The notes under the pieces are model-generated. The model did no database searches, was not told where the DNA came from, and saw only the letters and a program-made list of their open reading frames with translations. From assembly GCA_052145775.1 (NCBI GenBank), contig JBKQNY010000046.1:1-44036 (forward strand): a stretch of DNA of 44,036 nucleotides. The letters run 5' to 3'. Source of the stretch: CAVYPR01 sp052145775 (GTDB taxonomy: Bacteria > Actinomycetota > Acidimicrobiia > Acidimicrobiales > RAAP-2). Made by a program: the position numbers and the translations under genes. Of the stretch, positions 23,994-31,402 are shown one piece after another (positions within the stretch are counted from its first letter, which is position 1; each line of letters begins with the position of its first letter).

Positions 23994-25681
23994 CAGAAGA
24001 ACTTCCCGTGGCTGAGTTGCTCGACGATCGGGCCGAGCGCGAGGGCCGGAAAGAAGGTGAGGCCTCCGACGATGAGGATCACGCCAATGGTCAGGCCGAC
24101 GAACATGCCGTTATCGGTCCGGAAGGTCCCGAGGGACGCCGGCACCACGTTCTTGGCGGCCAGGGACCCTCCGAGGGCCAGGGCCGGGATCATGATCCCG
24201 AACCGGCCGAGCAGCATGTCGATGGAGCCGATGACGTTGTAGAAGGTGGTGTTACCGGTCAGGCCGGCGAAGGCCGAGCCGTTGTTGTTGCCCTGCGACG
24301 TGAGGGCGTAGAGGATCTCACTGAACCCGTGAGGTCCGGCATTGAGTGGTCCGGCTCGCCCGGCATGGAGGGACACGGCGATGCCGGTCAGGACGAGGAC
24401 GGTGATCGGCATGACCAGGACGGCCAGTCCGGCCAGTTTCACCTCCCTCGCCTGGATCTTCTTGCCCAGGTACTCCGGCGTTCGCCCGATCATCAATCCC
24501 CCGATGAAGACGGCGATGAGGGCCATGAGCAGGATCGTGTAGAGGCCGCTGCCGGTGCCCCCCGGGGACACCTCCCCCAGCATCATGCCGGTGAGCGGGC
24601 CGAATCCGCCCATGGGGTTGTAGGAGTCGGACGCGCTGTCGACGGCACCGTCGGAGGTCTGCGTCATCGACACGTTGAACAGGGCGCTCGTGGGGACGCC
24701 GAAGCGGACCTCCTTGCCCTCGGTGTTGCCCACCGCCGAATGCACGCCGGCGGTCGCCACGGCCGGGTTGTTCTGGTGCTCGGCGTAGGCGGTGAACCCG
24801 ACCCACACCCCGAAGATGAGCACCATGGCGACGAGGAGGGCGGCGCCGTGGCGGATGCTCTTCACCATCTTGCCGAAGGTGTAGGTGAGCGCGAACGGGA
24901 TGGACATGGTGAGCCAGATGTAGAGAAGGTTGGTGACCGCCGTGGGGTTCTCAAAGGGGTGGGCCAGGTCGACGTTGAAGAAGCCGCCGCCGTTCGTCCC
25001 GAGCTGCATGATGGAGCCCATGAAGCCGGCGGGTCCGACGGGGATGGTCTGCTTGACGCCGTTCAGCGCGTCGTGGATGCTCACCGGCCCGGACAACGTC
25101 TGCACGGCGCCCTGGCCGACGACGATGATGCCGGCGACGAACGCGATCGGCAGGAGAATGTAGAGCAGGCAACGGGTGATGTCGACCCAGAAGTTGCCGA
25201 TCGTGGGAGAGTTCCGGCGGGCAAACCCCCGCACCACGGCGATCGCCACCGCGATCCCGACGGCTGCGCTCACGAATTGCTGGACCGTGAGCACGCCGAT
25301 CTGGGAGAAGTACGACATGGCGGTCTCGCCGCCGTAGTTCTGCCAGTTGGTGTTGGTGAGGAACGAGACCGACGTGTTCCAGGAGAGGGCGGGCCCCACG
25401 GCGCCGAAGTGCTGGGGGTTGAGGGGCAGCGACCCTTGGATCCTCAGGAGCAGATACCCGACGGCGACGAACACGCCGGAGAAGATCACCAACGAGCCGG
25501 CGTAGCGCTGCCAGGACTGCTCCTGCTCGGGACTCGTCCTGAGCAGGCGGTAAAAGGGCCGCTCGGCCCAGGCGAGGTAGTGCACCCGCCCGTCGAAGAC
25601 GGCAGCCATGTAGGAGCCCAGGTACCGCCAGGTGACCCCCAAGAGGATGACCAGGACAACGATGGTCCAGAAGAAGCCCAT
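23993..25681 (-). CDS. kdpA: KdpA, potassium channel-like subunit
   Basis: The product of about 562 aa has ten or so membrane helices and the selectivity-filter segments of KdpA: TNTNWQNYGGE, QLGTNGGGFFN and TSQGNNNGSAFAG. It forms the K+ path of KdpFABC. ATG 25681 overlaps the kdpF stop by one base (TGATG), so it is preferred over GTG 25690, which would lie inside kdpF. The signature loops are all intact, so the pump should be functional. Confidence 0.97.
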   Translation of the reverse strand: MGFFWTIVVLVILLGVTWRYLGSYMAAVFDGRVHYLAWAERPFYRLLRTSPEQEQSWQRYAGSLVIFSGVFVAVGYLLLRIQGSLPLNPQHFGAVGPALSWNTSVSFLTNTNWQNYGGETAMSYFSQIGVLTVQQFVSAAVGIAVAIAVVRGFARRNSPTIGNFWVDITRCLLYILLPIAFVAGIIVVGQGAVQTLSGPVSIHDALNGVKQTIPVGPAGFMGSIMQLGTNGGGFFNVDLAHPFENPTAVTNLLYIWLTMSIPFALTYTFGKMVKSIRHGAALLVAMVLIFGVWVGFTAYAEHQNNPAVATAGVHSAVGNTEGKEVRFGVPTSALFNVSMTQTSDGAVDSASDSYNPMGGFGPLTGMMLGEVSPGGTGSGLYTILLMALIAVFIGGLMIGRTPEYLGKKIQAREVKLAGLAVLVMPITVLVLTGIAVSLHAGRAGPLNAGPHGFSEILYALTSQGNNNGSAFAGLTGNTTFYNVIGSIDMLLGRFGIMIPALALGGSLAAKNVVPASLGTFRTDNGMFVGLTIGVILIVGGLTFFPALALGPIVEQLSHGKFF

Positions 25682-25770
25682 CAGAACCACTCAGGCTTGA
25701 ACATGGCCACGCCGAGGTAGATGAAGACCACGATGGAGACGCCGAGCAGGATTCCCTGTACGACGCTCAC
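25681..25770 (-). CDS. kdpF: KdpF, small stabilising subunit of the potassium pump
   Basis: A 29-aa peptide starts MSVVQGILLGVSIVVFIYLG and ends AMFKPEWF. The single membrane helix followed by K-P-E-x-F is the KdpF signature. It sits in the membrane beside KdpA and stabilises the complex. It is easily missed by gene callers. The GTG start at 25770 overlaps the stop of the preceding 27-aa ORF (GTGA), and its stop overlaps kdpA (TGATG). Confidence 0.9.
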   Translation of the reverse strand: MSVVQGILLGVSIVVFIYLGVAMFKPEWF

Positions 25771-25850
25771 ACCCGCTCCAGCGCCCAGATCAGCCCGAGG
25801 AAGCCGGCGATGAATCCGATCGTCCCGAGCACCACCAAGAAGTCAGCCAT
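25767..25850 (-). CDS. 27-aa membrane microprotein leading the kdp operon (uncharacterised)
   Basis: ATG 25850 opens a 27-codon frame reading MADFLVVLGTIGFIAGFLG then LIWALERV. It is a single hydrophobic helix with a short charged end. Its stop overlaps the kdpF start as GTGA, so it is translated in the same coupled chain as kdpF, A and B. As I recall, short ORFs of similar shape ending in x-E-R-x precede kdpF in some other actinomycetes, but I know of no function. CAGACT lies 6 bases before the ATG and could be the -10 box of the whole operon. It may be a second helper subunit or a regulatory leader peptide. Confidence 0.7.
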   Translation of the reverse strand: MADFLVVLGTIGFIAGFLGLIWALERV

Positions 25851-25856
25851 GGCGAC

Positions 25857-25862
25857 AGTCTG
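25857..25862 (-). promoter_or_regulatory. Possible -10 box CAGACT of the kdp operon
   Basis: On the minus strand CAGACT ends 6 bases before ATG 25850. If used, the transcript starts on the ATG of the microprotein, and the KdpE-like repeat sits at -55 to -71. Confidence 0.4.
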
Positions 25863-25904
25863 AGGCGTGGGCCGTCAACGCGAGATCGACGGCGCATGCC
25901 CACG

Positions 25905-25921
25905 CGTAAACGATTCGTAAA
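25905..25921 (-). promoter_or_regulatory. KdpE-type binding site, direct repeat TTTACG-N5-TTTACG
   Basis: The minus strand reads TTTACG AATCG TTTACG, two hexamers with an 11-base period in otherwise GC-rich DNA. The E. coli KdpE site is TTTATA-N5-TTTACA, with the same period. The position relative to the likely start at 25850 (-71 to -55) also agrees with what I recall for E. coli. It may reach the divergent plus-strand promoter at 25940 as well. Confidence 0.65.
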
Positions 25922-25939
25922 CGGCGGCACCGGTGCCCG

Positions 25940-25945
25940 TAGGCT
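25940..25945 (+). promoter_or_regulatory. -10 box TAGGCT upstream of the small membrane protein pair
   Basis: TAGGCT ends 6 bases before an ATC (25952) that is the only plausible start for the full-length frame. Confidence 0.4.
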
Positions 25946-25951
25946 GCGGGC

Positions 25952-26422
25952 ATCCGACGTTCACGGATCCTTCCCACCATCGCCGTCGGCGCCCTGGCGG
26001 CCTTCGCCGCGTGGGAGGGCTACCAGGACCGGGACAGCCCGGCCGCCCACCGGAGCGTGGGCGTCACCATCGTGGTCGTGGCGCTGGCCACGCTCATCGC
26101 GGGGCGGGGCCGCCAGCGCGCCACCACCGGTGCCTGGCTCACCGACGCGGGGCGCGCCGTCGTCGGATGGCGAGCCCGGCCCGGCTACGCGGCCGGGGTC
26201 GCCGTGTGGGCCGTGCTGCTGGTCGCCGTCGTCGGCTGGGACCTGAACAGCTTCGCCCACCAGGCCCACGACCTCCCCACTCTCAGCTACCTCGTCGGGC
26301 GCGTCACCCGCTTCACCTGGGGCCGGGCCCTGGTCTACGCCGCCTGGCTGGCCGCAGGGGCGGGGATCGCCGTGGGCTGCCTGACCGCCCGGGCCGCTCG
26401 CCGCGCCGGTGCGGACCGGTGA
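25952..26422 (+). CDS. Small membrane protein, probable non-standard ATC start
   Basis: The frame encodes three or four helices: ILPTIAVGALAAFAAWEG, VGVTIVVVALATLIAG, GYAAGVAVWAVLLVAVVGWD and, after LPTLSYLVGRVTRFTWGRAL, VYAAWLAAGAGIAVG. No ATG, GTG or TTG lies between the upstream stop (25940) and GTG 26057, which would delete the first helix. ATC 25952 lies 6 bases after the -10 box and gives IRRSRILP, a good positively charged N terminus (156 aa). If only GTG 26057 is used the product has 121 aa. The LPTLS...VT...WGRAL...WL motif resembles uncharacterised actinobacterial membrane proteins; function unknown. It is coupled by GTGA to the next small gene. Confidence 0.6.
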   Translation: MRRSRILPTIAVGALAAFAAWEGYQDRDSPAAHRSVGVTIVVVALATLIAGRGRQRATTGAWLTDAGRAVVGWRARPGYAAGVAVWAVLLVAVVGWDLNSFAHQAHDLPTLSYLVGRVTRFTWGRALVYAAWLAAGAGIAVGCLTARAARRAGADR

Positions 26423-26628
26423 GCGCGGTAGAGGTCGGCGGCGCTATCTGGGCCGTCCTGGCCGCCGCGGTGGTGGGGTGGCTGGTCTTCACCCAGGTGG
26501 CCGGGGGTCGCCGGCTCCCCGGTGTGGCCGACGTCGTGCGCTGGTTCCTGCGGTGCTGGCTGGGCCGGCTGCTCCTCCTCGTCGCCTGGGCCGGGGCGGG
26601 CTGGCACGTCTTCTGCCAGCGACCGTGA
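26419..26628 (+). CDS. 69-aa DUF6186-like membrane protein
   Basis: The GTG at 26419 overlaps the previous stop (GTGA). The product has two helices, GGAIWAVLAAAVVGWLVFTQ and LGRLLLLVAWAGAGWHVF, joined by RRLPGVADVVRWFLRCW. This is the pattern I associate with DUF6186 proteins of actinomycetes (R-x-P-T...GR...WxWLGWHxF). Its second half aligns with the end of the preceding protein (LP, V, R, GR-x-L, AW, AG), so the two may be related. Function unknown. Confidence 0.65.
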   Translation: MSAVEVGGAIWAVLAAAVVGWLVFTQVAGGRRLPGVADVVRWFLRCWLGRLLLLVAWAGAGWHVFCQRP

Positions 26629-26633
26629 ACCGG

Positions 26634-26639
26634 TAGCGT
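26634..26639 (+). promoter_or_regulatory. -10 box TAGCGT, leaderless promoter of the secreted propeller gene
   Basis: TAGCGT ends 6 bases before GTG 26646; no ribosome site precedes that codon. Confidence 0.5.
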
Positions 26640-26645
26640 CGGTGC

Positions 26646-27773
26646 GTGTCACGCTCCGCTCGCCAACGGATGGCGCGCGCCGCGGTGGCGGTCGTAGCCG
26701 TGACGGTCGTTACGGCGCCGGTGGCGGCCGCGTCGCCGGTGGCCGCGGCGGGATTGTCCCCCGCCCAGTTGGCGGACGGGGCCGACCACGCCTGCATCGT
26801 GGGTGACGGCGGCGCGGCCCGGGTGGACTGGTCGGCCCTCACCGACCCGGTCCTCTCCTACCCCCTCGCCGGCGCCAAGGACGAGGCCGTCGTCTGGTCC
26901 GGCGGCCGCTGGCACATGCTCTTCAGCTACCTCACCAACGACCCCTCGGCCCCCGGGGGTGTCCGGTGGGACGTCGCCACGGCCACCTCCGCCGACCTCA
27001 CCCACTGGTCCGCCCCCGATCCGTGGCCGCGCCAGGCCGGAACCCTCGGGGTGGCCTCACCCGACGTCGTGCGCACACCGGCCGGGCGGTTCGTCGTCAC
27101 CTACCAGTCCAACCCGTCGGGGGCCGGCCAGGACAAGCTCTACTACCGGACCTCCGCCGACCTCGAGCATTTCTCGGCCGCCCACCCCCTGGCCCCGGCG
27201 CTGGCCCCGGCGGCGGCCGACCGCCAGATCGACGCCGCGCTGGCCTTCACCGGTCACGGGGTGATCCTGGGGTTCAAGGCGAGCTCGGCCGACGGCCCCC
27301 AGCACTTCGAGGTGGCGAGCTCGGCCAGCGGTTCGCTGGCCGGGCCGTGGACCCTTCTGGGTCGCCCCGACATCACCCTCTACGACGACACCGTGGAGAA
27401 CTACGAGTTCGTGGGCGTCGGAGGCCACTGGGACCTCGTGGCCACCTCCAACGAGCTCGACCAACCCTGGCTGTTCCGGCTCGACGGCGACCCGGCCACT
27501 CCGGCCAGCTGGCTGCACTGGTCCACAGGGCGCGAGCTCCAGGTCCCGGCCGAGCCCTGGGACAGCGGCCAGGGGCTGACCGGCGTCGGCTACGAGCGCG
27601 ACAACTCGGCCTTCCTCTGCGACGCCCGCTCGGTCGACGGCTACTACTACCTCCTCTACGCCGGCAGCGACGAGCTCTCTCAGTTCGGGGGATGGGGCCA
27701 CGCCGCCATCGGCATCGCCCGCAGCACCGACCTCGTCCACTGGCAGGTGCCCCCGGCCGGTCCGGCCCCGTGA
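26646..27773 (+). CDS. Secreted GH43/arabinofuranosidase-like beta-propeller protein
   Basis: The 375-aa product has a signal peptide (ARAAVAVVAVTVVTAPVAAASPVAAA). A propeller follows with sugar-binding-fold phrases: WSGGRWHMLFSY, TSADLTHWSAPDPWP, ASPDVVRTPAGRFVVTYQS, YYRTSADLEHFS, YYYLLYAGSDELSQFGGWGH and RSTDLVHWQVP. These resemble GH43, GH62 and GH117-like families, but I cannot pin the catalytic residues, so the activity is unproved. Its stop overlaps the next gene's start (GTGA). It is the second exported propeller protein in the window, after 3654-5327. Confidence 0.75.
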   Translation: MSRSARQRMARAAVAVVAVTVVTAPVAAASPVAAAGLSPAQLADGADHACIVGDGGAARVDWSALTDPVLSYPLAGAKDEAVVWSGGRWHMLFSYLTNDPSAPGGVRWDVATATSADLTHWSAPDPWPRQAGTLGVASPDVVRTPAGRFVVTYQSNPSGAGQDKLYYRTSADLEHFSAAHPLAPALAPAAADRQIDAALAFTGHGVILGFKASSADGPQHFEVASSASGSLAGPWTLLGRPDITLYDDTVENYEFVGVGGHWDLVATSNELDQPWLFRLDGDPATPASWLHWSTGRELQVPAEPWDSGQGLTGVGYERDNSAFLCDARSVDGYYYLLYAGSDELSQFGGWGHAAIGIARSTDLVHWQVPPAGPAP

Positions 27774-28900
27774 CACTCGGCCAGGCCCGATCGGCGATGG
27801 TGGCGGCCATGGCCGCCGACGGGGTGACCGATCCCGCCGTGCTCGCCGCCATGTCGGCCGTGCCGCGAGAGGCCTTCGTCCCCCACTTCTGGGCGACCGG
27901 GCCCGGTGGCCGGGACTACGACCTCACCGGGGACCGCCCCGACCCTCCGGCCGTCCAGCTCGTCTACGACATGGACCGCGCCTTGGCCGTCCGCTGGGAC
28001 CCCGCCCACCCCGGCGACGCCACCAGCACCGCCTCGGCCCCCCGGCTGATGGCGTGGATGCTCGAGCTCCTCGACCTCCGCCCCGGGCTGCGCGTCCTCG
28101 AGATCGGGACCGGTACCGGCTACAACGTGGCGCTGCTCGCCGAGATCGTGGGCGACCCCTCGCTGGTCACCTCGGTCGACATCGACGACGGCCTGGTCGC
28201 CGAGGCCCGGGCCCGCCTGGACCACCTGGGTTACGGCGACGCCCACTTGCTGGCCGCCGACGGCGCGGCCGGCGTGCCCGGGACCGCGCCCTTCGACCGG
28301 GTGGTGGCCACCGTCGGCTGCGTCGACCTGGCCCCGCCCTGGCTCGACCAGCTCGCCCCGGGGGGACGTCTCCTCGTCCCACTCCAGCACGGCACCGTCC
28401 ACCCGTTGGTGCGGGCCCGGCCCGACGGGCGGGGGCGGGCCGCCGCCGAGCTGGTCGGGCGCTCGGGGTTCGTGGCCATCCGCGGGCGGCAGGCCGAGCG
28501 CTCGCCGTGGGTGGCGCAGCGACCACCGGCGGCGGTGACCGGGCGCGCCCTGGTGGGGGCGATCGACATCGGCGAACCCGCGCTGTGGGACCTCGGCTTC
28601 TACGTCGCCGTCTCCGACCGCCGGGCCGGACCGCCGGCGAGCCTCGGCGACGGCACGGGGTCCGGGGCCGCACTCACGGTGGGCGGCGAGGTCGCCTGGT
28701 ACGGCCAGGCGGGCGAGGCCCTGCGCGACCGCCTGGTGGCCCTGGCCTTCGAGTGGGACGGGCTGGGCCGTCCCGCGGCCGAGACATTCGGCTGCCGCTT
28801 CAGCGCGCCCAGCGGACCGGGTGAGCTGGGCCGCACCGGCCCGGGCGAGTGGGTCGTCGACCGCGTCGACTACCGCCAGATCCTCTCCCTCAGCCGTTGA
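27770..28900 (+). CDS. Protein-L-isoaspartate O-methyltransferase-like protein with C-terminal extension
   Basis: The 376-aa product has the isoaspartyl methyltransferase layout: MSAVPREAFVPH near the start, TSTASAPRLMAWMLELLDL, the SAM motif LEIGTGTGYNVALLAEI (about residue 110) and LAPGGRLLVPLQHGTVH. It is about 150 residues longer than housekeeping PIMT. Similar long forms occur in actinomycetes, some with peptide natural-product clusters, but no precursor gene is visible here. It may repair isoaspartate or methylate another substrate. The GTG start overlaps the stop of the secreted propeller gene. Its 3' end overlaps the convergent tetR by 11 bases. Confidence 0.82.
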   Translation: MTLGQARSAMVAAMAADGVTDPAVLAAMSAVPREAFVPHFWATGPGGRDYDLTGDRPDPPAVQLVYDMDRALAVRWDPAHPGDATSTASAPRLMAWMLELLDLRPGLRVLEIGTGTGYNVALLAEIVGDPSLVTSVDIDDGLVAEARARLDHLGYGDAHLLAADGAAGVPGTAPFDRVVATVGCVDLAPPWLDQLAPGGRLLVPLQHGTVHPLVRARPDGRGRAAAELVGRSGFVAIRGRQAERSPWVAQRPPAAVTGRALVGAIDIGEPALWDLGFYVAVSDRRAGPPASLGDGTGSGAALTVGGEVAWYGQAGEALRDRLVALAFEWDGLGRPAAETFGCRFSAPSGPGELGRTGPGEWVVDRVDYRQILSLSR

Positions 28901-29456
28901 CCCCGAGCAGGCGCAGGGCGCGCACCAACGACTCCTCGATGTGCTCAGGCCCGGTGATGTCCGACGCCCACGAGACCATCGACGCGAACCACACCTGCTG
29001 AACCACCTCGGCCGCCGCCCACTGCGGATCCCCCGGCTCCCCCCCGGCCAGGGCCCTGGCCACCACCATGTGCATGCTGTCGTTGAACGACTGCAGCATC
29101 GGCGCCACGGCGTCCTGTCCGCAGGTGAGGGCGCGCAACATGGCGCGGCCCCGGGTCGGCGACGCCACCAGCATCTCGGTGAGGGGGGTGAGGGTGCGCA
29201 GCACCCGGCTGCGCGGCGTCCGTCCGGCCCCGCGACCGTGCGACTGCTCGAGCACCCGGCCCGCCGTGCGGATCATGGCATCGAGTAGGAGGTACTCCTT
29301 GGAGGGGTAGTACTTGTACAAGGTGCGCGAGGAGATTCCCGTCTTGCCCGTCACATCGGTGATGTGCCAACCGTCGAAGCCCTGGGCGCCGGCCAGGTCC
29401 AGCACCACGGACCGAAGGTGCTCGCGCTGTTCGTCGCTCAGAGGTTGCGATGCCAT
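28890..29456 (-). CDS. TetR-family transcriptional regulator
   Basis: The product of 188 aa has an N-terminal helix-turn-helix (DGWHITDVTGKTGISSRTLYKYYPSKEYLLLDAM) and an all-helical ligand domain with a C-terminal TetR-like end (AAAEVVQQVWFASMVSWASDI). The ligand is unknown. ATG 29456 is assumed; GTG 29474 in the same frame is an alternative. A TAGCGT box at 29489-29494 would start a transcript at 29482, just upstream, on a GTG in another frame that forms a short upstream ORF ending on this ATG. Targets may be the oxidoreductase and membrane genes behind it on the same strand. Confidence 0.88.
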   Translation of the reverse strand: MASQPLSDEQREHLRSVVLDLAGAQGFDGWHITDVTGKTGISSRTLYKYYPSKEYLLLDAMIRTAGRVLEQSHGRGAGRTPRSRVLRTLTPLTEMLVASPTRGRAMLRALTCGQDAVAPMLQSFNDSMHMVVARALAGGEPGDPQWAAAEVVQQVWFASMVSWASDITGPEHIEESLVRALRLLGVNG

Positions 29457-29482
29457 CAGCGACCCCGCCTCCACACCCGCAC
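29456..29482 (-). CDS. Possible 8-codon leaderless upstream ORF of tetR
   Basis: GTG 29482 lies exactly 6 bases after TAGCGT. The frame reads MRVWRRGR and its TGA shares one base with the tetR ATG (TGATG). This would couple tetR translation to a leaderless peptide. It is very short, so the evidence is only spacing and overlap. Confidence 0.3.
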   Translation of the reverse strand: MRVWRRGR

Positions 29483-29488
29483 GCGGTC

Positions 29489-29494
29489 ACGCTA
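29489..29494 (-). promoter_or_regulatory. -10 box TAGCGT of the tetR gene
   Basis: The same hexamer as at 10915 and 26634, 6 bases before GTG 29482 and 32 bases before the likely tetR ATG. Confidence 0.45.
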
Positions 29495-29533
29495 GCGCGG
29501 GGTGTCCTCTCCGTCTCGTGGGATCGAGGCGTG

Positions 29534-30913
29534 TCAAGAACTGAGGTCGGCCAGTGCGGCCTCGATGGCGCGGTGGAAGGTCGGGTAGGCGTAGATCATC
29601 GACCGCAGCGTCCTCACCGGTACCTCGGCGTGCACCGCCAGTGCCAGCAGCCCGAGCACCTCCCCACCCCAGGGCCCGGCCGAGGTGGCGCCCACCAGCA
29701 CGTGGCGCCGCGCGTCCTCGACCACCTTTATGAATCCGTCGTTGCCCGCCTTGTGAATCCAGCCCCGTACCGACGACGGCACCTCGGTCATGCCGACCCG
29801 CACCGAGAGCCCGGCCGAGCGGGCGTCCGCCTCGGACATCCCCACCGAACCGACCTCGGGGTCGGTGAAGGTGACGCGGGGAAGGGCCCGGTAGTCGGCC
29901 GGGCCCACCTCCTCGTGCTCGAGGCCGGCCTCGGCCAGGACGTCGGCCACCACCAGCCGGGACTGGTACATCGAGACGTGGGTGAAGGCGCCGTGCCCGG
30001 TGGCGTCCCCCAGCGCCCACACCCCGGGGGCGGCGCGCAGCCGCCCGTCGACCGGTATCGACCGGGCCTGCTCGTCCAGCCCGACCGAGGCGATCCCGAG
30101 GGAGGCCAGGTCGGGCCGTCGCCCGGTGGCGACCAGTAGCCGTTCGGCCGTGACCGGGTCCCTCCCGGCCAGGTGCATGGTGACGCCCCCCTCGGCATGG
30201 TCGACCCGCTCGACGCGGTAGCCGGTGATCACCGAGATGCCCTCGGCGGTGAGGACCCGCTCGAGCAGCTCGGAGGACTCGGGCTCCTCGACCGCCAGCA
30301 GCCGGTCGGCGACCTCGACCACCGTCACCTCGGAGCCGAAGCGCGAGAAGACCTGCCCGAGCTCGAGGCCGATCGGCCCGCCCCCCAGCACGGCCAGGCT
30401 GGCCGGGGGTTCGGTGCACTCGACGGCCCCGCGGTTGTCCCAGTAGGGGACCCCGTCGAGCCCGGGGATCGGCGGCGCCCAGGATCGGGTCCCCACGTTG
30501 AGGACGACCCCGAGGCGGGCGGTGAGGAGCCGCTCCCCCACCACCACCCGGCCCGGCCCGTCGAGCCGGCCCCACCCGCGCACGAAGGTGGCGCCTCGCC
30601 GCTCCAGCCGCTCGACCGCCACCCTGTCGTCCCAGTCGTCGGTCGCCTCTGTGCGGATGCGACGGGCCACCGGCGCCCAGTCGGCCCGCACGGTTGAGGC
30701 CCCGGCCATGCCGGGGATCCGCCTCCCCTCGGCCAGGAGGTCGGCCGACCGGATCATCATCTTGGAGGGGACACAGCCCCAGTACGGGCACTCCCCCCCG
30801 ACCAGCTCGGCGTCGACCCCGAGCACCGAGAGCCCCGCCTCGGCCAGGCGGCCGGCCGCCTCCTCGCCGCCGGGACCGAGGCCGACCACCACCACGTCGG
30901 CCTCGTCGCTCAC
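29534..30913 (-). CDS. FAD-dependent pyridine nucleotide-disulfide oxidoreductase (mercuric/lipoamide reductase-like)
   Basis: The 459-aa product has an N-terminal FAD site (VVVVGLGPGGEEAAGRLAEAG) and the redox-active pair C-x4-C in GGECPYWGCVPSK. An NAD(P) site follows (LAVLGGGPIGLELGQVFSRFG), then VWALGDATGHGAFTHVSMYQ and a C-terminal dimerisation domain (ALPRVTFTDPEVGSVGMSE). It belongs to the class I family with dihydrolipoamide, mercuric and mycothione reductases. The merA-type C-terminal Cys pair is absent, so the true substrate is open. GTG 30913 has a GGGAGGG ribosome site 4-5 bases upstream. The membrane protein gene lies 48 bp upstream on the same strand. Confidence 0.88.
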   Translation of the reverse strand: MSDEADVVVVGLGPGGEEAAGRLAEAGLSVLGVDAELVGGECPYWGCVPSKMMIRSADLLAEGRRIPGMAGASTVRADWAPVARRIRTEATDDWDDRVAVERLERRGATFVRGWGRLDGPGRVVVGERLLTARLGVVLNVGTRSWAPPIPGLDGVPYWDNRGAVECTEPPASLAVLGGGPIGLELGQVFSRFGSEVTVVEVADRLLAVEEPESSELLERVLTAEGISVITGYRVERVDHAEGGVTMHLAGRDPVTAERLLVATGRRPDLASLGIASVGLDEQARSIPVDGRLRAAPGVWALGDATGHGAFTHVSMYQSRLVVADVLAEAGLEHEEVGPADYRALPRVTFTDPEVGSVGMSEADARSAGLSVRVGMTEVPSSVRGWIHKAGNDGFIKVVEDARRHVLVGATSAGPWGGEVLGLLALAVHAEVPVRTLRSMIYAYPTFHRAIEAALADLSS

Positions 30914-30961
30914 GGTGCCCTCCCCCCGCGCGTCGCGGCGCCGGTCACGTCCGAAGCCCGC

Positions 30962-31402
30962 TCAGGCGGCGGCCGCCTCGGCGGCGTCCACCAGCGTGCG
31001 GTGGCGGACGTAGGTGAACATGACCACTCCTCCGAGCGCGCCCCCGATGCCCACGCTGGCCAGGCCCAGGAAGATGAGGAGCCCCAGTGCCTGGTAGGCG
31101 TTGTTCAGGTAGAGGGTTCGGTTCCCGACCACCCAGCACACCGTGGCCATGATGAAGAACTCCAGGGCCAGCAGGCCGCCGAAGGCGCCCATGGCGGCCA
31201 TGGCCGTCTTGGTGTCGCGGTCGGCAACCGCCTTGCGGGCCGGCGGGACCAGCATCCCGCCCAGGGCCACGAAGAGCACCAGGATCCCCACGCCGAGGAC
31301 CGACAGCCACCACACCGAGACGTAGACCCCGGCGGTGATGAGGGACATGGCGGCCGAGAAGACCACCAGGAGGAAGAACAAGACTGCGTACAGCCTTCCC
31401 AT
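30962..31402 (-). CDS. Four-helix membrane protein, unknown function
   Basis: The 146-aa product has four hydrophobic helices: LYAVLFFLLVVFSAAMSL, VSVWWLSVLGVGILVLFVAL, LLALEFFIMATVCWVVG and ALGLLIFLGLASVGIGGALG. A charged cytoplasmic loop VPPARKAVADRDTKTAM lies after helix 2. I do not recognise the family. A TACACT box on this strand (31474-31479) gives a leader of about 65 bases with GTGAGG before ATG 31402. It is followed by the disulfide oxidoreductase and divergent from the exported repeat protein. Confidence 0.75.
   Translation of the reverse strand: MGRLYAVLFFLLVVFSAAMSLITAGVYVSVWWLSVLGVGILVLFVALGGMLVPPARKAVADRDTKTAMAAMGAFGGLLALEFFIMATVCWVVGNRTLYLNNAYQALGLLIFLGLASVGIGGALGGVVMFTYVRHRTLVDAAEAAAA

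Noticed and set aside
26966..28900. Apparent N-terminal extension of the methyltransferase by about 270 residues
   Set aside because: That part is low-complexity Arg/Pro-rich sequence in the wrong frame of the secreted propeller gene; the GTG at 27770 overlaps the real upstream stop.
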